From positions 38,574,120-38,638,119 of the forward strand of contig OX424563.1 of assembly GCA_949152475.1 (NCBI GenBank): DNA of 64,000 nucleotides, written 5' to 3'. The notes beneath the pieces were generated by a model. That model searched no databases, had not been told where the DNA came from, and saw only the letters and a list, made by a program, of their open reading frames with translations. Position 1 is the stretch's first letter. The number at the start of each line of letters is the position of its first letter. Shown in pieces: positions 28,825 to 40,600 of the stretch. The translations under genes and the position numbers were made by a program. The DNA comes from Terebella lapidaria. Its lineage: Eukaryota > Annelida > Polychaeta > Terebellida > Terebellidae.

Positions 28825-31800
28825 GGACGCTCCACCGAATGTTGGACATGCGAGGCTCCACCATAAGATGGACATGTGACGCTCCACCGTACGATGGACA
28901 TGCGAAGCTCCACCGAAGGATGGACATGCGAGGCTCCACTGTAAGATGGACATGTTATGCTCCACCGTACGATCGACATGCGATGCTCCACCGTACGATG
29001 GACATGTGATGCTCCATCGTACGATGGACATCTGACGCTCCACCGTACGATGGACATGCTATGCTCCACCGTACGATGGACATGTGACGCTCCACCGTAC
29101 GATGGACATGTGACGCTCCACCATACGATGGACATGAGATGCTCCACCGTACGATGGACATGTGACGCTCCACCGAATGATGGACATGCGAGGTTCCACC
29201 GTAAGATGGACATGTGACGCTCCACCGTACGATAGACATGCGATGCTCCACCGTACGATGGACATGTGATGCTCCACTGTACAATGGACATGTGACACTC
29301 CACCGTACGATGGACATCTGACGCTCCACCGTGCGATGGACATGCTATGCTCCACCGCACGATGGACATGTGATGCTCCACCGCACGATGGACATGTGAT
29401 GCTCCACCGTACGATGGACATGGGACGCTCCACCGTACGATGGACATGTGATGCTCCACTGTACAATGGACATGTGACGCTCCACCGTATGATGGACATG
29501 CAAGGCTCCACTGTACAATGGACATGTGACACTCCACCGTACGATGGACATGCGATGCTCTACTGTAGGATGGACTAGCGAAGCTCCACCTTACGATGGA
29601 CATGTGACGCTCCACCGTACGATGGACATCTGACCCTCCACCGTACGATGGACATGCTATGCTCCAGCGTACAATAGACATGTGACGCTCCACCGTACGA
29701 TGGACATACGAGGCTCCACCGTAAGATGGACATGTGACTCTCCACTGTACAATGGACATGTGACGCTCCACCGTATGATGGACATGCAAGGCTCCACTGT
29801 ACAATGGACATGGGACGCTCCACCGAATGATGGACATGCGAGGCTCCACCATAAGATGGACATGTGACGCTCCACCGTACGATGGACATGCGACGCTCCA
29901 CCGTACGATGGACATGTGACGCTCCACCGAAGGATGGACATGTGATGCTCCACCGAAGGATGGACATGCGAGGCTCCACTGTAAGATGGACATGTTATGC
30001 TCCACCGGGCAAACGGAACGGAGTTTTGGGGATTTCTTAGGGGGAATAAAGCTGAAAACGCCCCACAACCACAGTTTAAGCCAAGAGTGCGGTCTTATGG
30101 GGATTTTTTCAGGACTTATGGGGAAAGTTAAGATAGGAAATTTAACATTGGGTCCGCCCGTAACGCCCATCCGTTCACCCGTCCGTACGATGGACATGCG
30201 ACGCTCCATCGTACGATGGACATGTGATGTTCCACCGTACGATGGACATCTGATGCTCCACCGTAGGATGGACATGTGACGCTCCACCGTACGATGGACA
30301 TGTGACGCTCCACCGTACGATGGACATGGGATGCTCCATCGTACGATGGACATGTGATGCTCCACCATACGATGGACATGCTATGCTCTACCATACGATG
30401 GACATGTGACGCTCCACCGTACGATGGACATGAGACGCTCCACCGTACGATCGACATGCGATGTTTCACAGTACGATTGACATGTGATGCTCCACTGTAC
30501 GATGGACATCTAACGCTCCACCATACGATGGACATGAGATGCTCCACCGTACGATCGACATGCGATGCTCCACCGTACGATGGACATGTGATGCTCCACC
30601 GTACGATGGACATGGGACGCTCCAATGTACGATGGACATGTGACGCTCCACTGTACGATGGACATGCGATGCTCCACTGTACGATGAACATGTGATGCTC
30701 CACCGTATGATGAACATGTGACGCTCCACCGTATGATGGACATGCGAGGCTCCACCGTACGATGAACATGGGTGCTCCATCGTACGATGGACATGCGACG
30801 CTCCACCGTACGATGGACTAGCGAAGCTCCACCGTAAGATGGACATGCGACGCTCCATCGTACGATGGACACTTGACGCTCCACCGTACGATGGACATGC
30901 GACGCTCCATCGTACGATGGACTAGCGAAGCTCCACCGTAAGATGGACATGTGACGCTCCACAATACGATGGACATGGGACGCTCCATCATACGATGGAC
31001 ATGTGATGCTCCACCGTACGATCGACATGCGATGCTCCACCGTACGATCGACATGTGATGCTCCATTGTACGATGGACATGTGACGCTCCACCGTTCGAT
31101 GGACATGGGATGCTCCACCGTACCATGGACATGCGATGCTCCACATACGATGGACATGTGACGCTTCACCGTACGATCGACATGCAATGCTCCACCGTAC
31201 GATGGACATGTGATGCTCCACCGTACGATGGACATCTGACGCTCCACCGTACGATGGACATGCGATGCTCCACCGTACGATGGACATGTGATGCTCCACC
31301 GTACGATGGACATGGGACGCTCCAATGTACGATGGACATGCGACGCTCCACTGTACGATGGACATGCGATGCTCCACTGTACGACGGACATGTGACGCTC
31401 CACCTTATGATGGACATCTGACGCTCCACTGTACGATCGGCATGTGATGCTCCACTGTACAATGGACATGTGACGCTCCACCGTATGATGGACATGCAAG
31501 GCTCCACTGTAAAATGGACATGTGACACTCCACCGTACGATGGACATGCGACGCTCTACCGTAGGATGGACTAGCGAAGCTCCACCGTAAGATGGACATG
31601 TGACGCTCCACAGTACGATGGACATCTGACGCTCCACCGTACGATGGACATGTGATGCTCCACTGTACGATGGACATGTGACGCTCCACCGTACGATGGA
31701 CATGGGACGCTCCAATGTACGATGGACATGCGACGCTCCACTGTACGATGGACATGCGATGCTCCACTGTACGACGGACATGTGACGCTCCACTGTATGA

Positions 31801-32732
31801 TGGACATGCGAGGTTCCACCGTACGATGGACATGGGATGCTCCATCGTACGATGGACATGTGACGCTCCACCGTACGATCGACATGCGATGCTCCACCGT
31901 ACGATGGACATGTGATGCTCCATCGTACGATGGACATCTGACGCTCCACCGTACGATGGACATGCTATGCTCCACCGTACGATGGACATGTGACGCTCCA
32001 CCGTACGATGGACATGTGACGCTCCACCGTACGATGGACATGGGACGCTCCACCGTACAATGGACATGTGACGCTCCATCGTACGATGGACATGTGACGC
32101 TATACTGAATGATGGACATGCGAGGCTCCACCGTAAGATGGACATGTGACGCTCCACTGTATGATGGACATGCGACGCTCAATCGTACGATGGACATGGG
32201 ATGCTCCACCGTATGATGGACATGTGACGCTCCACCGTACGATGGACATGTGACGCTCCACTGTATGATGGACATGTGACGCTCCACCGTACGATGGACA
32301 TGGGATGCTCCATCGTACGATGGACAGGTGATGCTCCACCATACGATGGACATGCTATGCTCCACCGTACGATGGACATGTGACGCTCCACCGTACGATA
32401 GACATGCGATGCTCCACCGTACGATGGACATGTGATGCTCCACTGTACAATGGACATGTGACGCTCCACCGTATGATGGACATGCAAGGCTCCACTGTAC
32501 AATGGACATGTGACACTCCACCGTACGATGGACATGCGACGCTCTACCGTAGGATGGACTAGCGAAGCTCCACCGTAAGATGGACATCTGACGCTCCACC
32601 GTACGATGGACATGTGATGCTCCATTGTACGATGGACATGTGACGCTCCACCGTACGATGGACATGGGACGCTCCAATGTACGATGGACATGTGACGCTC
32701 CACTGTACGATGGACATGCGATGCTCCACTGT
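28212..32732 (+). repeat. 4.5-kb satellite block with MITE, copy 1
   Basis: This block is repeated at 59480-64000, offset 31,268 throughout, with no indel detected. Comparing the stretches I found four substitutions: 30254 T against 61522 C, 31014 C against 62282 G, 31556 C against 62824 T, and 32436 T against 63704 C. That is identity above 99.9 percent. The block includes the first 176-bp element at 30006-30181 and several otherwise unusual monomers (CCGTGCG and CCGCACG near 29333-29385, a GGGTGCTCC 25-mer near 30769). Confidence 0.9.
30006..30181 (+). mobile_element. 176-bp MITE-like insertion, copy 1
   Basis: This is the only kind of non-satellite sequence in the window. It starts CGGGCAAACGGA and ends TCCGTTCACCCG, an imperfect terminal inverted repeat with 10 of 12 bases matching; allowing more mismatches it extends to about 25 bp (roughly 18 matches). 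It is A+T-richer than the satellite and has an internal direct repeat CTTATGGGGA at 30094-30103 and 30115-30124. Compared with the empty site, 178 bp are extra, so two further bases lie outside the inverted-repeat-defined element; a 3-bp CCG duplication with shifted ends (30008-30182) fits equally well. No transposase is encoded. A small non-autonomous DNA transposon is the best reading. The superfamily is unknown and the strand arbitrary. Confidence 0.62.
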
Positions 32733-34279
32733 ACGACGGACATGTGACGCTCCACCTTACGATGGACATCTGACGCTCCACTGTACGATCGGCATGTGAT
32801 GCTCCACTGTACAATGGACATGTGACGCTCCACCGTATGATGGACATGCAAGGCTCCACTGTACAATGGACATGTGACACTCCACCGTACGATGGACATG
32901 CGACGCTCTACCGTAGGATGGACTAGCGAAGCTCCACCGTAAGATGGACATGTCACGCTCCACAGTACGATGGACATCTGACGCTCCACCGTACGATGGA
33001 CATGTGATGCTCCACTGTACGATGGACATGTGACGCTCCACCGTACGATGGACATGGGACGCTCCAATGTACGATGGACATGCGACGCTCCACTGTACGA
33101 TGGACATGCGACGCTCTACCGTAGGATGGACTAGCGAAGCTCCACCGTAAGATGGACATGTGACGCTCCACCGTACGATGGACATCTGACGCTCCACCGT
33201 ACGATGGACATGCTATGCTCCAGCGTACGATAGACATGTGACGCTCCACCGTACGATGGACATGGGACGCTCCACCGTATAATGGACATGTGACGCTCCA
33301 CCGTACGATGGACATGAGACGCTCCACCGTATATGGACATGTGACGCTCCACCGTACGATCGACATGCGATGCTCCACCGTACGATGGACATGTGATGCT
33401 CCATCGTACGATGGACATCTGACGCTCCACCGTACGATGGACATGCTATGCTCCACCGTACGATGGACATGTGACGCTCCACCGTACGATGGACATGTGA
33501 CGCTCCACCGTACGATGGACATGGGACGCTCCACCGTACAATGGACATGTGACGCTCCATCGTACGATGGACATGTGACGCTATACTGAATGATGGACAT
33601 GCGAGGCTCCACCGTAAGATGGACATGTGACGCTCCACCGTATGATGGACATGCGACGCTCAATCGTACGATGGACATGGGATGCTCCACCGTATGATGG
33701 ACATGTGACGCTCCACCGTACGATGGACATGTGACGCTCCACTGTATGATGGACATGTGACGCTCCACCGTACGATGGACATGGGATGCTCCACCGTACG
33801 ATGGACAGGTGATGCTCCACCATACGATGGACATGCTATGCTCCACCGTACGATGGACATTTGACGCTCCACCGTACGATGGACATGAGACGCTCCACCG
33901 TACGATCGACATGCGATGCTTCACAGTACGATTGACATGTGATGCTCCACTGTACGATGGACATCTAACGCTCCACCATACGATGGACATGAGATGCTCC
34001 ACCGTACGATGGACATGTGATGCTCCACCGAATGATGGACATGCGAGGTTCCACCGTAAGATGGACATGTGACGCTCCACCGTACGATAGACATGCGATG
34101 CTCCACCGTACGATGGACATGTGATGCTCCACTGTACAATGGACATGTGACGCTCCACAGTATGATGGACATGCAAGGCTCCACTGTACAATGGACATGT
34201 GACACTCCACCGTACGATGGACATGCGACGCTCTACCGTAGGATGGACTAGCGAAGCTCCACCGTAAGATGGACATGTG
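30182..34279 (+). repeat. Satellite mosaic downstream of MITE copy 1
   Basis: These are satellite monomers only. 30186-31180 matches 37030-38030 at offset 6,844, including the 25-bp GGGTGCTCC and CCACATACG monomers. 31405-32100 resembles 9990-10700. 33290-33350 has the GTATATGG 25-mer. Relative to other higher-order copies, the stretch just after the MITE lacks three monomers (78 bp) before GATGTTCC; the 35.9-kb, 37.0-kb and 61.4-kb loci share this deletion. Confidence 0.8.
33780..34279 (+). repeat. 872-bp tandem satellite repeat, copy 1
   Basis: Monomers here match those from about 34652 on at offset 872 (for example 33809 to 34681, 33921 to 34793 and 34069 to 34941). The offset is 34 monomers minus 12 bp, because the 14-bp truncated monomer at 34280-34293 lies between the copies. 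Confidence 0.7.
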
Positions 34280-34293
34280 ACGCTCCACATGGG
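34280..34293 (+). repeat. Truncated 14-bp monomer, recombination scar
   Basis: The monomer reads ACGCTCCACATGGG, missing 12 internal bases of the 26-mer. It joins a monomer typical of the region just after the TAGCGAAG marker to the GGGACGCTCCACCGAATG series, which are normally well separated. This is the clearest out-of-register junction in the array; other rearrangements conserve whole monomers. Confidence 0.75.
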
Positions 34294-35384
34294 ACGCTCC
34301 ACCGAATGATGGACATGCGAGGCTCCACCATAAGATGGACATGTGACGCTCCACCGTACGATGGACATGTGACGCTAAACCGAAGGATGGACATGCGAGG
34401 CTCCACTGTAAGATGGACATGTTACGCTCCACCGTACGATGGACATGCGACGCTCCATCGTACGATGGACATGGGATGCTCCACCGTATGATCGACATGT
34501 GACACTCCACTGTACGATGGATATGCGATGCTCCACCGTACGATGGACATGTGATGTTCCACCGTACGATGGACATCTGACGCTCCATTGTAGGATGGAC
34601 ATGTGACGCTCCACCGTACGATGGACATGTGATGCTCCACCGTACGATGGACATGGGATGCTCCATCGTACGATGGACAGGTGATGCTCCACCATACGAT
34701 GGACATGCTATGCTCCACCGTACGATGGACATTTGACGCTCCACCGTACGATGGACATGAGACGCTCCACCGTACGATCGACATGCGATGCTTCACAGTA
34801 CGATTGACATGTGATGCTCCACTGTACGATGGACATCTAACGCTCCACCATACGATGGACATGAGATGCTCCACCGTACGATGGACATGTGACGCTCCAC
34901 CGAATGATGGACATGCGAGGTTCCACCGTAAGATGGACATGTGACGCTCCACCGTACGATAGACATGCGATGCTCCACCGTACGATGGACATGTGATGCT
35001 CCACTGTACAATGGACATGTGACGCTCCACCGTATGATGGACATGCAAGGCTCCACTGTACAATGGACATGTGACACTCCACCGTACGATGGACATCTGA
35101 CGCTCCACCGTGCGATGGACATGCTATGCTCCACCGCACGATGGACATGTGATGCTCCACCGCACGATGGACATGTGATGCTCCACCGTACGATGGACAT
35201 GGGACGCTCCACCGTACGATGGACATGTGATGCTCCACTGTACAATGGACATGTGACGCTCCACCGTATGATGGACATGCAAGGCTCCACTGTACAATGG
35301 ACATGTGACACTCCACCGTACGATGGACATGCGATGCTCTACCGTAGGATGGACTAGCGAAGCTCCACCTTACGATGGACATGT
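34294..35384 (+). repeat. Satellite, 872-bp tandem repeat copy 2 and following monomers
   Basis: These are satellite monomers only. About 34652-35080 is the second copy of the 872-bp tandem repeat. From about 35050 the array matches 29271 onward at offset 5,779, including the CCGTGCG and CCGCACG monomers near 35110-35165. Confidence 0.75.
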
Positions 35385-36627
35385 GACGCTCCACCGTACG
35401 ATGGACATCTGACCCTCCACCGTACGATGGACATGCTATGCTCCAGCGTACGATAGACATGTGACGCTCCACCGTACGATGGACATACGAGGCTCCACCG
35501 TAAGATGGACATGTGACTCTCCACTGTACAATGGACATGTGACGCTCCACCGTATGATGGACATGCAAGGCTCCACTGTACAATGGACATGGGACGCTCC
35601 ACCGAATGATGGACATGCGAGGCTCCACCATAAGATGGACATGTGACGCTCCACCGTACGATGGACATGCGACGCTCCACCGTACGATGGACATGTGACG
35701 CTCCACCGAAGGATGGACATGTGATGCTCCACCGAAGGATGGACATGCGAGGCTCCACTGTAAGATGGACATGTTATGCTCCACCGGGCAAACGGAACGG
35801 AGTTTTGGGGATTTCTTAGGGGGAATAAAGCTGAAAACGCCCCACAACCACAGTTTAAGCCAAGAGTGCGGTCTTATGGGGATTTTTTCAGGACTTATGG
35901 GGAAAGTTAAGATAGGAAATTTAACATTGGGTCCGCCCGTAACGCCCATCCGTTCACCCGTCCGTACGATGGACATGCGACGCTCCATCGTACGATGGAC
36001 ATGTGATGTTCCACCGTACGATGGACATCTGACGCTCCACCGTAGGATGGACATGTGACGCTCCACCGTACGATGGACATGTGACGCTCCACCGTACGAT
36101 GGACATGGGATGCTCCATCGTACGATGGACATGTGATGCTCCACCATACGATGGACATGCTATGCTCTACCATACGATGGACATGTGACGCTCCACCGTA
36201 CGATGGACATGAGACGCTCCACCGTACGATCGACATGCGATGTTTCACAGTACGATTGACATGTGATGCTCCACTGTACGATGGACATCTCACGCTCCAC
36301 CATACGATGGACATGAGATGCTCCACCGTACGATCGACATGCGATGCTCCACGGTACGATGGACATGTGATGCTCCACCGTACGATGGACATGGGACGCT
36401 CCAATGTACGATGGACATGTGACGCTCCACTGTACGATGGACATGCGATGCTCCACTGTACGATGAACATGTGATGCTCCACCGTATGATGAACATGTGA
36501 CGCTCCACCGTATGATGGACATGCGAGGCTCCACCGTACGATGAACATGGGTGCTCCATCGTACGATGGACATGCGACGCTCCACCGTACGATGGACTAG
36601 CGAAGCTCCACCGTAAGATGGACATGC
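35385..36627 (+). repeat. Tandem pair, MITE-containing copy (1,243 bp)
   Basis: This segment and 36628-37692 form an exact head-to-tail pair. Left-flank landmarks are at offset 1,243 (CTGACCCTCC at 35409 and 36652) and right-flank landmarks at 1,065; the 178-bp difference is the inserted element. Both copies share rare right-flank variants not found in the related 30-kb locus: ATCTCACGCTCC (36289 and 37354) and CCACGGTACG (36351 and 37416). Confidence 0.88.
35785..35960 (+). mobile_element. 176-bp MITE-like insertion, copy 2
   Basis: I found no difference from the element at 30006-30181 on base-by-base reading. It occupies the same position within the same monomer context (ATGTTATGCTCCAC on the left, TCCGTACGATGG on the right). 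Identity of the element plus identity of the flanks means this copy arose by duplication of the surrounding satellite, not by an independent transposition. The same terminal inverted repeats are present at both ends. Confidence 0.62.
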
Positions 36628-37692
36628 GACGCTCCACCGTACGATGGACATCTGACCCTCCACCGTACGATGGACATGCTATGCTCCAGCGTACGATAGA
36701 CATGTGACGCTCCACCGTACGATGGACATACGAGGCTCCACCGTAAGATGGACATGTGACTCTCCACTGTACAATGGACATGTGACGCTCCACCGTATGA
36801 TGGACATGCAAGGCTCCACTGTACAATGGACATGGGACGCTCCACCGAATGATGGACATGCGAGGCTCCACCATAAGATGGACATGTGACGCTCCACCGT
36901 ACGATGGACATGCGACGCTCCACCGTACGATGGACATGTGACGCTCCACCGAAGGATGGACATGTGATGCTCCACCGAAGGATGGACATGCGAGGCTCCA
37001 CTGTAAGATGGACATGTTATGCTCCACCGTACGATGGACATGCGACGCTCCATCGTACGATGGACATGTGATGTTCCACCGTACGATGGACATCTGACGC
37101 TCCACCGTAGGATTGACATGTGACGCTCCACCGTACGATGGACATGTGACGCTCCACCGTACGATGGACATGGGATGCTCCATCGTACGATGGACATGTG
37201 ATGCTCCACCATACGATGGACATGCTATGCTCTACCATACGATGGACATGTGACGCTCCACCGTACGATGGACATGAGACGCTCCACCGTACGATCGACA
37301 TGCGATGTTTCACAGTACGATTGACATGTGATGCTCCACTGTACGATGGACATCTCACGCTCCACCATACGATGGACATGAGATGCTCCACCGTACGATC
37401 GACATGCGATGCTCCACGGTACGATGGACATGTGATGCTCCACCGTACGATGGACATGGGACGCTCCAATGTACGATGGACATGTGACGCTCCACTGTAC
37501 GATGGACATGCGATGCTCCACTGTACGATGAACATGTGATGCTCCACCGTATGATGAACATGTGACGCTCCACCGTATGATGGACATGCGAGGCTCCACC
37601 GTACGATGAACATGGGTGCTCCATCGTACGATGGACATGCGACGCTCCACCGTACGATGGACTAGCGAAGCTCCACCGTAAGATGGACATGC
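36628..37692 (+). repeat. Tandem pair, empty copy (1,065 bp)
   Basis: This is the second member of the tandem pair and lacks the 176-bp element. Apart from that it follows 35385-36627 closely, with small differences such as TAGGATTGAC at 37110 where copy 1 has TAGGATGGAC. It begins CGACGCTCCACCGTACG and runs to the homologous CGACGCTCCATCG near 37692. Confidence 0.88.
37029..37030. other. Empty MITE insertion site
   Basis: The sequence CTCCACCG-TACGATGG is uninterrupted here, whereas at 35786/35965 the same flanks are separated by 178 bp. The flanks on both sides, including the shared 78-bp deletion to the right, identify this as the closest relative of the filled site 1.2 kb upstream. No base of the element and no footprint remains. 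Confidence 0.85.
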
Positions 37693-40600
37693 GACGCTCC
37701 ATCGTACGATGGACACTTGACGCTCCACCGTACGATGGACATGCGACGCTCCATCGTACGATGGACTAGCGAAGCTCCACCGTAAGATGGACATGTGACG
37801 CTCCACAATACGATGGACATGGGACGCTCCATCATACGATGGACATGTGATGCTCCACCGTACGATCGACATGCGATGCTCCACCGTACGATCGACATGT
37901 GATGCTCCATTGTACGATGGACATGTGACGCTCCACCGTTCGATGGACATGGGATGCTCCACCGTACCATGGACATGCGATGCTCCACATACGATGGACA
38001 TGTGACGCTTCACCGTACGATCGACATGCAATTCTCCACCGTACGATGGACATGTGATGTTCCACCGTACGATGGACATCTGACGCTCCACCGTAGGATG
38101 GACATGTGACGCTCCACCGTACGATGGACATGTGATGCTCCACCGTACGATGGACATGGGATGCTCCATCGTACGATGGACATGTGATGCTCCACCATAC
38201 GATGGACATGCTATGCTCTACCATAGGATGGACATGTGACGCTCCACCGTACGATGGACATGCGACGCTCCACCGTACGATGGACATGTGACGCTCCACC
38301 GAAGGATGGACATGTGATGCTCCACCGAAGGATGGACATGCGAGGCTCCACTGTAAGATGGACATGTTATGCTCCACCGTACGATGGACATGCGACGCTC
38401 CATCGTACGATGGACATGGGATGCTCCACCGTATGATGGACATGTGACACTCCACTGTATGATGGATATGCGATGCTCCACCGTACGATGGACATGTGAT
38501 GTTCCACCGTACGATGGACATCTGACGCTCCACCGTAGGATGGACATGTGACGCTCCACCGTACGATGGACATGTGATGCTCCACCGTACGATGGACATG
38601 GGATGCTCCATCGTACGATGGACATGTGATGCTCCACCATACGATGGACATGCTATGCTCTACCATACGATGGACATGTGACGCTCCACCGTACGATGGA
38701 CATGAGACGCTCCACCGTACGATCGACATGCGATGTTTCACAGTACGATTGACATGTGATGCTCCACTGTACGATGGACATCTAACGCTCCACCATACGA
38801 TGGACATGAGATGCTCCACCGTACGATGGACATGTGACGCTCCACCGAATGATGGACATGCGAGGTTCCACCGTAAGATGGACTTGTGACGCTCCACCGT
38901 ACGATAGACATGCGATGCTCCACCGTACGATGGACATGTGACGCTCCACTGTACAATGGACATGTGACGCTCCACCGTATGATGGACATGCAAGGCTCCA
39001 CTGTACAATGGACATGTGACACTCCACCGTACGATGGACATGCGACGCTCTACCGTAGGATGGACTAGCGAAGCTCCACCGTACGATGGACATGTGACGC
39101 TCCACTGTACAATGGACATGTGACGCTCCACCGTATGATGGACATGCAAGGCTCCACTGTACAATGGACATGTGACACTCCACCGTACGATGGACATGCG
39201 ACGCTCTACCGTAGGATGGACTAGCGAAGCTCCACCGTAAGATGGACATCTGACGCTCCACCGTACGATGGACATGTGATGCTCCACTGTACGATGGACA
39301 TGTGACGCTCCACCGTACGATGGACATGGGACGCTCCAATGTACGATGGACATGCGACGCTCCACTGTACGATGGACATGCGATGCTCCACTGTACGACG
39401 GACATGTGACGCTCCACCTTACGATGGACATCTGACGCTCCACTGTACGATCGGCATGTGATGCTCCACTGTACAATGCACATGTGACGCTCTACCGTAT
39501 GATGGACATGCAAGGCTCCACTGTACAATGGACATGTGACACTCCACCGTACGATGGACATGCGACGCTCTACCGTAGGATGGACTAGCGAAGCTCCACC
39601 GCAAGATGGACATGTGACGCTCCACAGTACGATGGACATCTGACGCTCCACCGTACGATGGACATGTGATGCTCCACTGTACGATGGACATGTGACGCTC
39701 CAATGTACGATGGACATGCGACGCTCCACTGTACGATGGACATGCGATGCTCCACTGTACGACGGACATGTGACGCTCCACTGTATGATGGACATGCGAG
39801 GTTCCACCGTACGATGGACATGGGATGCTCCATCGTACGATGGACATGTGACGCTCCACCGTACGATCGACATGCGATGCTCCACCGTACGATGGACATG
39901 TGATGCTCCATCGTACGATGGACATCTGACGCTCCACCGTACGATGGACATGCTATGCTCCACCGTACGATGGACATGTGACGCTCCACCGTACGATGGA
40001 CATGGGACGCTCCACCGTACGATGGACATGCGACGCTCCATCGTACGATGGACATGTGACGCTATACTGAATGATGGACATGCGAGGCTCCACCGTAAGA
40101 TGGACATGTGACGCTCCACCGTATGATGGACATGCGACGCTCAATCGTACGATGGACATGGGATGCTCCACCGTATGATGGACATGTGACGCTCCACCGT
40201 ACGATGGACATATGACGCTCCACTGTATGATGGACATGTGACGCTCCACCGTACGATGGACATGTGACGCTCCACTGTATGATGGAAATGCAAAGCTCCA
40301 CTGTACGATGGACATGTGACGCTCCACCGTACGATGGACATACGAGGCTCCATCGTAAGATGGACATGTGACGCTCCACTGTACAATGGACATGTGACGC
40401 TCCACCGTATGATGGACATGCAAGGCTCCACTGTACAATGGACATGTGACACTCCACCGTACGATGGACATGCGACGCTCTACCGTAGGATGGACTAGCG
40501 AAGCTCCACCGTAAGATGGACATGTGACGCTCCACAGTACGATGGACATCTGACGCTCCACCGTACGATGGACATGGGACGCTCCACCGTATAATGGACA

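Noticed and set aside
30024-30031. TTTTGGGG in the insert as a ciliate-type telomere repeat
   Set aside because: It occurs only once per element and is not tandem; the neighbouring G runs are irregular.
30094-30124. Two CTTATGGGGA boxes in the insert as promoter or polymerase III signals
   Set aside because: They do not match A and B boxes or any promoter consensus I could defend; noted only as an internal direct repeat.
30006-30181. The MITE-like insert as a coding exon, since one frame on each strand is open through it
   Set aside because: It is only about 58 codons, open on both strands, joined to satellite translation, with no motif I recognise.
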